Positions 1 through 6,784 of a DNA stretch of 38,476 bases are shown one piece after another. Position numbers and translations under genes: made by a program. The DNA comes from Anaerolineales bacterium (lineage in GTDB: Bacteria; Chloroflexota; Anaerolineae; Anaerolineales; Villigracilaceae), in NCBI GenBank assembly GCA_013360875.1, contig JABWAU010000023.1:1-38476 (forward strand). Direction: 5' to 3'. The notes beneath the pieces are model-generated. The model made no database searches and was not told where the DNA came from. It saw nothing but the letters and a program-made list of their open reading frames with translations. The stretch's first letter is position 1, and the number at the start of each line of letters is the position of its first letter.

Positions 1-552
1 GGGGAACTTGTCCGGCGCAAAGGTGAGAGGGCGGGGTGGGCGGACGCGGGCCCGCGACTGCGGCGGGCGGCAACGGCAAACTCCCGAGGCGCCGCAGCCG
101 TACCCAACCTCGCGCGCGGGAGGGCGCGACCCACGCGGCACGGTGCGGAGCGGGAGGTTCTGGTTGGCGGTTCCTGGGCGATACAGCCGACTTTGCCCTC
201 GCGTTCCCGTGGCATTTGGCGCTGTGATTGTTGCGTTCCGCCCCCTTGCCCGCCGAATGGAGCCACCCGAGCCCAAGGCCGTTCTGCTCAACGACCCGTC
301 CCCCTGCGTCGCCAGACCTGCGCGGGGCAGGAAAGATGCCGGCGGGGCTCGACGCGGGTCGCCAACGTTCAACGCCCAACGTTCCGCGCTGAGCTTTCAG
401 GTGAAGCTCGCCCCACGGGCATCAAGTGGGAGGAGTGCGCCTTGAGCGATGAGCGTTCAGAGTTGTGCGTTGCGTGTTCGCCGCCGCGCGATCCCCTCGC
501 GCAGAACTGGTTCGAGGACCTGAAACGCGCCTTGCCGGACCCCCGCTGAGCC
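1..552. other. Very GC-rich left end without a recognised gene
   Basis: This stretch is far richer in GC than the rest of the window (45 of the first 60 bases are G or C). Several open frames cross it, but they are Arg/Pro/Ala-rich translations of GC-rich DNA in competing frames and none resembles a protein family I know. The segment leads directly into the start of a sigma-factor fragment at 553, so it could be the upstream region of that gene in its source genome. Both composition and gene content argue that it does not belong to the organism that supplied the rest of the window. Confidence 0.55.
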
Positions 553-667
553 ATGCCCTCCCCCGACCTCACCGTTCTCCTCGGTCGCATCGAGCGCGGC
601 GAACGGCAGGCGGCGGACGAAATGCTGCCGCTCGTGTACGACGAGTTGCGGCGGCTCGCCGCCGCTG
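553..667 (+). pseudogene. N-terminal fragment of an ECF sigma-70 factor
   Basis: The first 38 residues read like the start of region 2 of the ECF sigma factors common in Planctomycetes and Acidobacteria (TIGR02999-like): a short acidic helix (LLGRIERGER) and then the highly typical LPLVYDELRRLAAA. After that the frame stays open to 954 but the protein no longer resembles a sigma factor and runs antisense to the ABC ATPase gene. Homology therefore ends near base 665, next to a palindrome at 670-687 and at the drop in GC. Regions 2.2 to 4 are missing, so the fragment cannot work. In the source lineages such sigma factors often sit beside serine/threonine kinase genes; nothing of that is visible here. 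Confidence 0.6.
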
Positions 668-669
668 TC

Positions 670-687
670 GCAGAAGCAAGCTTCTGC
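670..687. repeat. Small hairpin at the composition break
   Basis: The 7-base arms gcagaag and cttctgc are perfectly complementary around a 4-base loop (caag). The hairpin lies 10 bases downstream of the stop codon of the minus-strand ABC ATPase gene and could serve as its 3' hairpin, although no T-run follows on that strand. It also sits exactly where the sigma-factor similarity ends, so it may mark the point of an assembly or recombination join. Confidence 0.4.
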
Positions 688-696
688 AATCCAAAA

Positions 697-2337
697 TCAG
701 ATATGCGCCAACGCTTCAGCCCTCATGAACCGGCCCGTCGTGTCGAATCGCTCGAGGTTGAGAGCCAGCAACGAGGTGGGCACGAGGCGATTGGCTTCGA
801 GTTGGTCGAAGTCACGGAGCACGTCCTGCGGCTTTCCATCGGCAACGAGCCGCCCATCGTTGATCATCAACACACGGTTCGAGTAAATGACTGCCAGGTC
901 AACGTCGTGTGTGATGAACAGGATCGCTTCGAACGAGGGCAACTGCAAAATTGAATCCATGAAGTTCATGTAATTCTGATAATCCTGCCCGGCGGTCGGC
1001 TCGTCCATCACCAGGATGCGGGACTGCATCGCCAGGATCGCCGCAATGCTCACGCGCTTCTGCTGGCCAAACGATAGAGCCAGCGGAGGATCTTGTTCTT
1101 TATCAGCAAGGTTCACAATTTGTAACGCCGCTTTCACCTCCTTCTCGATCTGCTCCTTGGAGTGCTTCAAATTCGCGGGTCCGAACGCCAGTTCCTCGCG
1201 CACTGTCGGCGCGAACAACATGTGGCTTGGGCTTTGGAACACGTACCCCAGCGTGCTTGCGATCTGCGCCACGCTTAACTCTTTTGTGTCCTGCCCATTG
1301 ACCAGCACGCGTCCTGATTTTGGTTTGAGCAGACCTATAGCATGTTTGACGAACGTGGTCTTTCCCGCGCCATTCGGACCGAGAACAGCAATTACGTCGC
1401 CTCGTTTGATTTCGAGATTGATGCCATGCAGGACTTCAACGCTGGACTCATACCCAAAAGCGACATCCTCGAATCTGACCAGCGGTTCCTCTTTCGACGC
1501 TTCGACTCGGCTCAGCGCGCCGCCCGTGCCCGCCGCCCCGGGAAGGATCTGAATCTCCGCCGGAGGCGGATCCAGTTTCGCGCGTTCGATGATTTGCTCT
1601 GCGGGCAATTTGACCTCGCGATAGTTCACCACCTTAGATAACCCCGACATTTCACCCAGGTAACGGATTTCGCCCTCGCTCATGAACATCACGCGCTCCG
1701 GCTGGATGCGCATCACGTCCTCCACGCGGTGCTCCACCATGAGGATTGTCATGCCTTGGTCAGCAAGGAAACGGGCGGTGTCCAGCGCGTCCCGTGCCGA
1801 GGCGGGATCAAGACTCGCCAGCGGTTCATCGAGCAACAGGATGGACGGTCGCATCGCGAGTACACCCGCCAGCGCAACCTTCTGCTTCTCCCCGCCCGAA
1901 AGCGTAAATGTCTCACGCTCACGCAGGTGAAAGATTTTCAGGAACCTGAGCGCTTCATCCACACGTTCGAGGATCTCTCCGCGCGGCACGTTGAGGTTCT
2001 CCAAGCCAAAGGCGACCTCATTCAACACTTTCGTGCCGAGGATCTGACGCTCCGGGTCTTGTAACACCGTCCCAACCTTCTGTGAGATTTGCGAGAGTTT
2101 CCAATCCTTTACCTCTTCGCCAAAAACCAGGACCCGTCCGTTGACATCCCCCTTATACGAGCGCGGGATCAACCCATTGATGCAACGGATGAGGGTGGTC
2201 TTGCCGCATCCGCTTGCACCCGCGATCAATAATACCTCTCCGGGCTTCGCCTCGAACGAAATATTACGGATTGCCGTCTCCTGACGGTCGCGGTAACGGA
2301 AGGATAAATTCTCGACAACAAGGGGGAAATCAGGCAT
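697..2337 (-). CDS. Fused double ATPase of an ECF-type (CbiO/EcfA) ABC transporter
   Basis: A 546-residue cytoplasmic ATPase made of two complete ABC domains, as in EcfA1-EcfA2 fusions that power vitamin or metal uptake with an EcfT membrane protein and a substrate-binding S protein. Domain 1 has Walker A GASGCGKTT (40-48), signature LSGGE (146-150) and Walker B ending LLLDE (167-171). Domain 2 has GPNGAGKTT (320-328), signature LSFGQ (421-425) and Walker B ILVMDE (441-446). A linker of about 40 residues joins them. I chose the ATG at 2337 because AGGAAA lies just upstream; a TTG one codon earlier is less likely. No EcfT or S component is in the window, since the gene is the last native one before the break, so the substrate is unknown. 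Confidence 0.85.
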   Translation of the reverse strand: MPDFPLVVENLSFRYRDRQETAIRNISFEAKPGEVLLIAGASGCGKTTLIRCINGLIPRSYKGDVNGRVLVFGEEVKDWKLSQISQKVGTVLQDPERQILGTKVLNEVAFGLENLNVPRGEILERVDEALRFLKIFHLRERETFTLSGGEKQKVALAGVLAMRPSILLLDEPLASLDPASARDALDTARFLADQGMTILMVEHRVEDVMRIQPERVMFMSEGEIRYLGEMSGLSKVVNYREVKLPAEQIIERAKLDPPPAEIQILPGAAGTGGALSRVEASKEEPLVRFEDVAFGYESSVEVLHGINLEIKRGDVIAVLGPNGAGKTTFVKHAIGLLKPKSGRVLVNGQDTKELSVAQIASTLGYVFQSPSHMLFAPTVREELAFGPANLKHSKEQIEKEVKAALQIVNLADKEQDPPLALSFGQQKRVSIAAILAMQSRILVMDEPTAGQDYQNYMNFMDSILQLPSFEAILFITHDVDLAVIYSNRVLMINDGRLVADGKPQDVLRDFDQLEANRLVPTSLLALNLERFDTTGRFMRAEALAHI

Positions 2338-2408
2338 CAAGGTTTCCTAAGGCGGAGTGGATACATTATAAAACAGAACGCCAAAGCGATAAAAGCACTT
2401 GACAACCG

Positions 2409-2417
2409 TGCTATACT
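2409..2417 (+). promoter_or_regulatory. Extended -10 promoter of the 2H phosphoesterase gene
   Basis: TGcTATACT is a good extended -10 element (TGn plus TATACT) 35 bases before the ATG at 2452, and an AGGAGG ribosome site follows. The TTGACA at 2399-2404 is only 7 bases away and cannot be its -35 box. The same TGnTA-A-T pattern recurs upstream of other genes in the window. Confidence 0.5.
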
Positions 2418-2451
2418 GATAAAGGAAAAGGTCGCAATCCAGGAGGCAACC

Positions 2452-3021
2452 ATGAAGGCAACCTTTGCTTTGCTCGCAAGCCCGGAAGTCCACAACGTGG
2501 TGCGTAAACTCTCGTGGGAGTTTCATCAGAAATACCGCACAGGAACCCGCCACGCATCCCTTCCGCCGCACGTTTCGCTCAAACAACCCTTCCCCGTTTC
2601 GGATCTCTCCGCGTTGGAAAAGTACATGGACGAACTGGCAGGCTCGATCCAGCCGTTCGCAGTTACGCTAACCGAACTTCGCATCGTACCAGTCCCCTTC
2701 GGCGGCGCGGAATATGGCATTCTATGGTTCGACATCGAGGAGACCGAACAACTCTGCGGGCTCCACAATCGCCTCAATGATGAGTTGAACGGGCGTTTTG
2801 GAGACACGGCGGCAAATTTCGATGGAGGAGATTATCGCTTCCACATGAGCGTCATGATGGGCGGGCAACTCCTGGACATCTACCAGAAGTTCCACAGCGA
2901 GATCCCCAACTCACGCATTGACCTGACCTACACACCAAGGGAAATGGCAATGTTCGTCTACGACGAACCGATCGGACCGCACAGCGATTCGCTTTGTTAC
3001 AGGATTTTGCAGATCGGATAA
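2452..3021 (+). CDS. 2H phosphoesterase / 2'-5' RNA ligase-like protein
   Basis: A 189-residue protein of the 2H phosphoesterase superfamily (LigT, cyclic phosphodiesterases), which acts on 2'-5' or cyclic phosphate bonds in RNA or nucleotides. The two hallmark H-x-(S/T) motifs are H40-V-S42 inside PPHVSLKQPF and H131-M-S133 inside YRFHMSVMMG, separated by 91 residues, which fits the two-lobed fold. There is no signal peptide, so it is cytoplasmic. The start is set by AGGAGG five bases before the ATG. It is a single gene, divergent from the ABC ATPase and convergent with the thioredoxin gene, ending in a strong two-way terminator. The real substrate cannot be told from sequence. Confidence 0.8.
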   Translation: MKATFALLASPEVHNVVRKLSWEFHQKYRTGTRHASLPPHVSLKQPFPVSDLSALEKYMDELAGSIQPFAVTLTELRIVPVPFGGAEYGILWFDIEETEQLCGLHNRLNDELNGRFGDTAANFDGGDYRFHMSVMMGGQLLDIYQKFHSEIPNSRIDLTYTPREMAMFVYDEPIGPHSDSLCYRILQIG

Positions 3022-3030
3022 GTTAAAAGA

Positions 3031-3061
3031 GAACAGCCGCCGTACGGCGGCTGTTCCTTTG
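3031..3061. terminator. Bidirectional terminator
   Basis: An 11-base perfect stem (GAACAGCCGCC and its complement) closes a GTAC loop. On the plus strand it is followed by CTTTGTT, on the minus strand by TCTTTT. It lies between two converging genes (stop codons at 3021 and 3065) and suits both. Confidence 0.85.
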
Positions 3062-3064
3062 TTG

Positions 3065-3631
3065 CTACTCCAAATACTGCACGAACACTTCCTCGAATTC
3101 CTGTTCTGTCGTGTACCCCACCCATTTTTTCAGGACGCCGCCGTTCCCATCCAGCAGGTAAACTTCGGGCTGGTAGTAGAAACCCAGCGCGCGTTGGAAA
3201 TCCAGGGTGTTCGGGTCGTCCGCGTCCAGATAAACGAATTTGATCCTTCCAAAATACTTCGCTTCGAGCCCATGAACCATGGGCGCCATGGCGCGGCAGG
3301 TGCTTCAGGTGAAGCGGAAGAATTCCACGAACTGCAGCCCGCCAGAAGTCAGGCTGACCGTGCCTGGGTCGGTGGCTTCGAGGTTGGGCCCGCGGGAGGT
3401 GGCGACGGGAAGAGGCGTGGGAGCCGCGGTTTCTACCGGCGACTCGGTTGCCGCGCTTACGGCGGGCGTCGCGCTCGGTTCCACGACGAAGGGGGAGGCT
3501 GGTTCCTGCATGGGCGGTTGATCCGCGCCCGGGGCTTCGGTCACAGCCGCTGGGGCGCACGAAGCCAATAGAGCAGCGATCAGGCCGAGGGTTGGAATGA
3601 GGCGGGTTTTCACTAAAGCGTTAAGCATCAT
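3065..3631 (-). CDS. Thioredoxin-like lipoprotein, probable selenoprotein (in-frame TGA at 3305-3307)
   Basis: Read through one TGA this is a 188-residue lipoprotein: signal peptide with lipobox LLASC (lipid Cys25), a Pro/Ala/Thr/Glu-rich linker to about 85, then a thioredoxin fold (LQFVEFFRFT, redox motif, RAMAPMVHGL, KFVYLDADD, a cis-Pro region at YYQPEVYLLD, and a C-terminal helix). The TGA is codon 109 and falls exactly where the first Cys of CxxC belongs, giving U109-S-T-C112. The frame is intact on both sides, and a hairpin with loop GUU follows 27 bases after the TGA. Known families of thioredoxin-like selenoproteins use UxxC, so selenocysteine is a sound reading. The alternatives are a nonsense mutation (Cys TGC or TGT to TGA) leaving a dead 108-residue lipoprotein, or a sequencing error. 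Either of two adjacent ATGs, 3631 or 3628, could be the start; AAGGA precedes them. The likely role is extracytoplasmic thiol-disulfide exchange. Confidence 0.65.
3268..3284 (-). promoter_or_regulatory. Candidate SECIS hairpin
   Basis: In the mRNA, GCCCATG and CATGGGC form a perfect 7-base stem closing the 3-base loop GUU. The loop begins 28 nucleotides after the UGA. Bacterial SECIS elements lie inside the coding region just after the UGA, with a small apical loop that has a G in its first positions; this hairpin matches. A competing palindrome (GCGCCATGGCGC) overlaps its 5' side. Confidence 0.5.
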
Positions 3632-3730
3632 CTAATTCCTTTTCAAGTTTGGGTACAAGACCCTTTGTAACATGAAATTCTTACCCAACTATTAACGGAT
3701 GTTCGTCACACCGAATCCCGATGCTTATCT

Positions 3731-3759
3731 TTGACGGGCGTGAAATCCTGGGCTATACT
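3731..3759 (+). promoter_or_regulatory. Sigma-70 type promoter of the P5C dehydrogenase gene
   Basis: TTGACG (3731-3736) and TATACT (3754-3759) are separated by exactly 17 bases, the best -35/-10 pair seen in the window. Transcription would begin near 3766, giving a leader of about 54 bases with an AGGAGG ribosome site 5 bases before the ATG at 3820. Confidence 0.7.
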
Positions 3760-3819
3760 CTGATTTGGTTCAGGTCTTGAACCCGTCAAAAAATCAATCA
3801 AGTTATCCCAGGAGGAAGC

Positions 3820-5490
3820 ATGGCTTTCAAACTCACGTATGCCACAATGTTCAACCCGCCCGAGGAACTGCACACTGGCTTCGACAAGGCGGTCACCAAA
3901 CTCAAGCAAAATCTCGGCCGGGAATACGGGATGATCATTGACGGCAAGGATGTCTTCGCGGATGAAAAGTTCGAGGATCGCTCACCCGTGAACACAGATT
4001 GGACGCTGGCTGTGATGCAAAAGGGCAACGCCTCACATGCAAAAATGGCGATTGACGCGGCGCGCAAGGCATTCCCCGCGTGGAGCCGTACACCCTGGCA
4101 AAAGCGCGTCCAGTTGGTGCGCAAGGCTTCGGCTCTGATCGAAAAGCGCATCTTCGAACTCGGCGCGGCAATGGCATTGGAGGTCGGCAAGAACCGCATG
4201 GAATCGCTCGGCGACGTGCAGGAAACTGCCGATCTTATGTATTGGTCCGCGCAGATGATGGAGGAAAACGACGGCTTCATCAAACCGATGGGCAAGGACC
4301 CGCTCGTCGGCTACGACGCGACGAACATGTCCGTTCTCAAGCCTTACGGCGTGTGGCTGATCGTCTCCCCGTTCAACTTTCCATTCGCACTGACGGGTGG
4401 ACCGACCGGCGCGGCGCTCGTGGCGGGAAACACGGTCGTCATCAAGCCGGCAACGGATACCGCCTGGATCGTCCGTCTCTACGCCGAGTGTTTGCGCGAC
4501 GCGGGTTTCCCGGATGGCGTAGTCAACTTTGTCACGGGTCCCGGTTCCACGCTCGGACAGGCGCTTGTAGACAACCCCGAAGTGGACGGCGCCACCTTCA
4601 CCGGCTCGTTCGACGTGGGCATGAAGATGTTCCGCGATTTCGCCAACCGCAATTACGTGCGACCCGTTGTGCTGGAACTCGGCGGAAAGAATCCCGCCAT
4701 CGTTTCGCGCAATGCGAACCTAGAAGACGCCTCGACCGGCATCGTCCGCTCAGCGTTCGGTTTGCAGGGCCAGAAATGCTCCGCCGCCTCACGCGTTCTG
4801 GTGGAAGAACCGGTGTACGATGAACTGCTTGCCCTGCTCAAGGAAAAAACCGAAAAACTCGTCATCGGCGACCCCACTGAGCGCGCCACCTATCTCGGTC
4901 CCGTTATCAACAACAATTCCTACAATGACTTCAAGAACTTCACCGAAGAGATTCACGGCGCGGGCGGCAGGTTCCTGACCGGCGGTCACGTCAAGACCGG
5001 CGGCATGTACGACAAGGGTTATTTCTGCGAGCCCACCCTCGTCACCGACCTGCCCTACGATCATCGCCTGTGGCAGTATGAAATGTTCCTCCCCATCACG
5101 ACGATCGGCAAGGTGAGCAGCCTCGACGAAGCGATGAAGATCGCCAACAGCGTGAACTACGGTCTCACGGCGGGCTTCTACGGTTCACTCAAGGAGACCA
5201 AATGGTTCTTCGACAACATCGAGGCGGGCGTCACTTATGCCAATCGTCCGCAGGGCGCCACCACCGGCGCATGGCCCGGCTTCCAACCCTTCGGCGGCTG
5301 GAAAGGTTCCGGCGCCAGCGGCAAGAACGGCGGCGGATACTACTACGTCCAACTCTACATGCACGAGCAGATCCAAACATTGATCAAGCCTGTGCCCGTG
5401 AAGAAGACGGCTGCAAAGAAAAAGGTTGCAAAGGCGTCCTCTTCCAAGAGGAAAGCCGCTCCAAAGAAAAAGACGACCAGTCGCAGATAA
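3820..5490 (+). CDS. rocA: L-glutamate gamma-semialdehyde (1-pyrroline-5-carboxylate) dehydrogenase with lysine-rich tail
   Basis: A 556-residue NAD-dependent aldehyde dehydrogenase of the P5C dehydrogenase group, oxidising glutamate semialdehyde to glutamate at the end of proline and ornithine breakdown. General base Glu286 lies in VLELGGKNPAIV and catalytic Cys320 in GQKCSAAS, 34 residues apart as in the family. The long N-terminal part (RSPVNTDW region) and the ending with PFGGWKGSGASGK fit P5CDH rather than other aldehyde dehydrogenases. From residue 528 the protein carries an extra 29-residue tail with 11 Lys, 3 Arg and no acidic residue, rich also in Ala, Ser, Pro and Thr, like histone H1-type tails. 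The ornithine aminotransferase at 26156 makes its substrate. The start follows AGGAGG and a good promoter. Confidence 0.88.
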   Translation: MAFKLTYATMFNPPEELHTGFDKAVTKLKQNLGREYGMIIDGKDVFADEKFEDRSPVNTDWTLAVMQKGNASHAKMAIDAARKAFPAWSRTPWQKRVQLVRKASALIEKRIFELGAAMALEVGKNRMESLGDVQETADLMYWSAQMMEENDGFIKPMGKDPLVGYDATNMSVLKPYGVWLIVSPFNFPFALTGGPTGAALVAGNTVVIKPATDTAWIVRLYAECLRDAGFPDGVVNFVTGPGSTLGQALVDNPEVDGATFTGSFDVGMKMFRDFANRNYVRPVVLELGGKNPAIVSRNANLEDASTGIVRSAFGLQGQKCSAASRVLVEEPVYDELLALLKEKTEKLVIGDPTERATYLGPVINNNSYNDFKNFTEEIHGAGGRFLTGGHVKTGGMYDKGYFCEPTLVTDLPYDHRLWQYEMFLPITTIGKVSSLDEAMKIANSVNYGLTAGFYGSLKETKWFFDNIEAGVTYANRPQGATTGAWPGFQPFGGWKGSGASGKNGGGYYYVQLYMHEQIQTLIKPVPVKKTAAKKKVAKASSSKRKAAPKKKTTSRR

Positions 5491-5494
5491 CCGG

Positions 5495-5530
5495 CCTCAC
5501 CCCCCAACCCCTCTCCTAAATGGAGAGGGG
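5495..5530 (+). repeat. Palindromic GC-rich repeat, copy A
   Basis: The element reads cctcac, a C-run, then a perfect 9-base hairpin (cccctctcc and ggagagggg around taaat, 5508-5530). A copy in the opposite orientation is at 21391-21430. Its right arm supplies the purine-rich ribosome site (GGAGAGGGGAG) of the gene starting at 5539, so the hairpin could mask that site. With no T-run it would be a poor terminator for the gene before it. Confidence 0.65.
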
Positions 5531-5538
5531 AGTCTTAT

Positions 5539-6297
5539 ATGCCCTGGAATCCTGACCTTTATCACAAATTCCAATCCGAACGATCCGCGCCGTTCTATGA
5601 CCTGCTCGCGCTCGTGGAGGCGCGCGCAAACCTCGAGGTTGTTGATCTCGGATGCGGCACCGGCGAATTGACGCGTCAACTGGCGGATCGACTCCCAAAC
5701 AGCCGCGTGACAGGACTCGACTCGTCCCCGCAAATGCTGGACAAAGCCGCTTCGTTCACGACCCCGGGCTTGGTCTTCCAACCAGGAGACCAATCCACGC
5801 TGACAGGCAAATGGGATCTCATCTTCAGCAATGCCGCGTTACAATGGAGCGAGAATCACGCCGAACTAATCCCGTACCTCTTCGACAAACTCAACCCCGG
5901 CGGGCAGATCGCCGTGCAGGTCCCGTCCAATCACAACCACATTTCACACCAGATCTATCGCGAGACCGCCGAGGAGGATATGTTCAAATTCATCCTTCAG
6001 GGCTTTCAACGCTACTCACCCGTGCTGACGATTGACAACTACGCGCGCATCCTGTTCGATTGCGGCGCCGAACGGATCGTCGTATTCGAAAAGATTTATC
6101 CGCATGTCCTCGAAAACGCGGACGCGGTGGTGGATTGGCTCTCCGGCACGGCGCTGGTTCCGTATTTCGAACGGCTCGGCAATTACAAGGACGAGTTCGT
6201 GAAATCCATTCGCGAAAAGATGCGCGCCGCCATGCCGGACAGCCCAGTGTTCTATCCATTCCGCAGGATATTGTTTTCGGCAAGGAAACCACGATAA
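5539..6297 (+). CDS. tam: SAM-dependent methyltransferase, trans-aconitate methyltransferase type
   Basis: A 252-residue class I methyltransferase. Motif I is VDLGCGTGE (35-43), the acidic residue binding the SAM ribose is in GLDSSPQML, and the post-motif segment FSNAALQW is characteristic of the Tam family, as is the opening MPWNPDLYHKF, close to the W-x-P-x-x-Y-x-x-F start of Tam proteins. Tam methylates trans-aconitate, an inhibitory by-product of the citric acid cycle. There is no signal peptide, so it is cytoplasmic. The start ATG is six bases after the purine-rich arm of a palindromic repeat. The family call is firm; the exact substrate is inferred. Confidence 0.75.
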   Translation: MPWNPDLYHKFQSERSAPFYDLLALVEARANLEVVDLGCGTGELTRQLADRLPNSRVTGLDSSPQMLDKAASFTTPGLVFQPGDQSTLTGKWDLIFSNAALQWSENHAELIPYLFDKLNPGGQIAVQVPSNHNHISHQIYRETAEEDMFKFILQGFQRYSPVLTIDNYARILFDCGAERIVVFEKIYPHVLENADAVVDWLSGTALVPYFERLGNYKDEFVKSIREKMRAAMPDSPVFYPFRRILFSARKPR

Positions 6298-6327
6298 CAA
6301 CAAGAGAACGTCTGAACGCTCTTCGCA

Positions 6328-6433
6328 ATTGTCATTTCGACAAGCGTTCTCTCGAACGAATGTGAGAGAGCAGCGAGGAGAAATCCTGTTTCGGCTGGGC
6401 AAAGGATTTCTCGCTGGCGCTCGAAATGACAAT
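6328..6433. repeat. 106-base MITE-like palindromic element
   Basis: Perfect 13-base terminal inverted repeats (attgtcatttcga at 6328-6340 and its complement at 6421-6433) enclose a second perfect 10-base inverted repeat (gagaaatcct at 6378-6387, aggatttctc at 6403-6412). There is no room for a protein. It fills most of the gap between the tam-type gene and the small membrane protein gene. One open frame through it would give the next gene a false N-terminal extension. Elements of this look are dispersed in many bacterial genomes. Confidence 0.7.
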
Positions 6434-6520
6434 ACCAGGCACACACCAGCCTCCCTGATTTTGTCTTCAGACTCTCTCTCCAACAGGTTTTCAAGACCCG
6501 CCAGGTCCAGCAAATCAATC

Positions 6521-6784
6521 ATGAGTGAACCCGGTTACGACCGCAAGGAAATCTTATATCGCATCGGCACCTTCTTCCTGCTAATCGGGTTGGGATTGCT
6601 GGTCTTCTTCCTCATGTCCGAAGCCGAAGCGCAACCCGTGTTCGGCTTTTTTTGCTGGAGCATGATCCTGCTGATCGTGGGCTTCCTGTTCCGCGCCCAA
6701 TACAGGAAAGCCGTTCGCCCCAGCGGGAGGTTCGGCATTTTCAAAAGATTGAAACCAAAATCCGGAGAAGAAAAAAAGAAATGA
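6521..6784 (+). CDS. Small two-helix membrane protein of unknown function
   Basis: An 87-residue protein with two hydrophobic segments, about residues 15-32 and 41-58, joined by a short acidic loop (SEAEAQ), with a basic C-terminal tail (KRLKPKSGEEKKK). Positive charges at both ends predict both termini in the cytoplasm. I set the start at the ATG at 6521 because upstream in-frame codons lie in the palindromic repeat. Its stop overlaps the start of the next gene (ATGA), so it is probably co-translated with the CoA-transferase alpha subunit, but nothing in the sequence says why. I recognise no family. Confidence 0.6.
   Translation: MSEPGYDRKEILYRIGTFFLLIGLGLLVFFLMSEAEAQPVFGFFCWSMILLIVGFLFRAQYRKAVRPSGRFGIFKRLKPKSGEEKKK

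Noticed and set aside
8-954. Several overlapping open frames at the left end
   Set aside because: They are in competing frames of very GC-rich DNA, have skewed Arg/Pro/Ala content and no family resemblance; only the sigma fragment at 553-667 is credible.
2399-2404. TTGACA as a -35 box
   Set aside because: It is only 7 bases from the TATACT box, too close for a sigma-70 promoter; no -10 lies at the correct distance downstream.
3065-3289. The thioredoxin C-terminal half as a separate 74-residue gene
   Set aside because: It is in the same frame as the lipoprotein half, has no ribosome site, and would lack the redox motif; reading through the TGA gives one normal protein.
6329-6520. N-terminal extension of the small membrane protein
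   Set aside because: The extra codons translate the palindromic element; the ATG at 6521 gives a compact two-helix protein.
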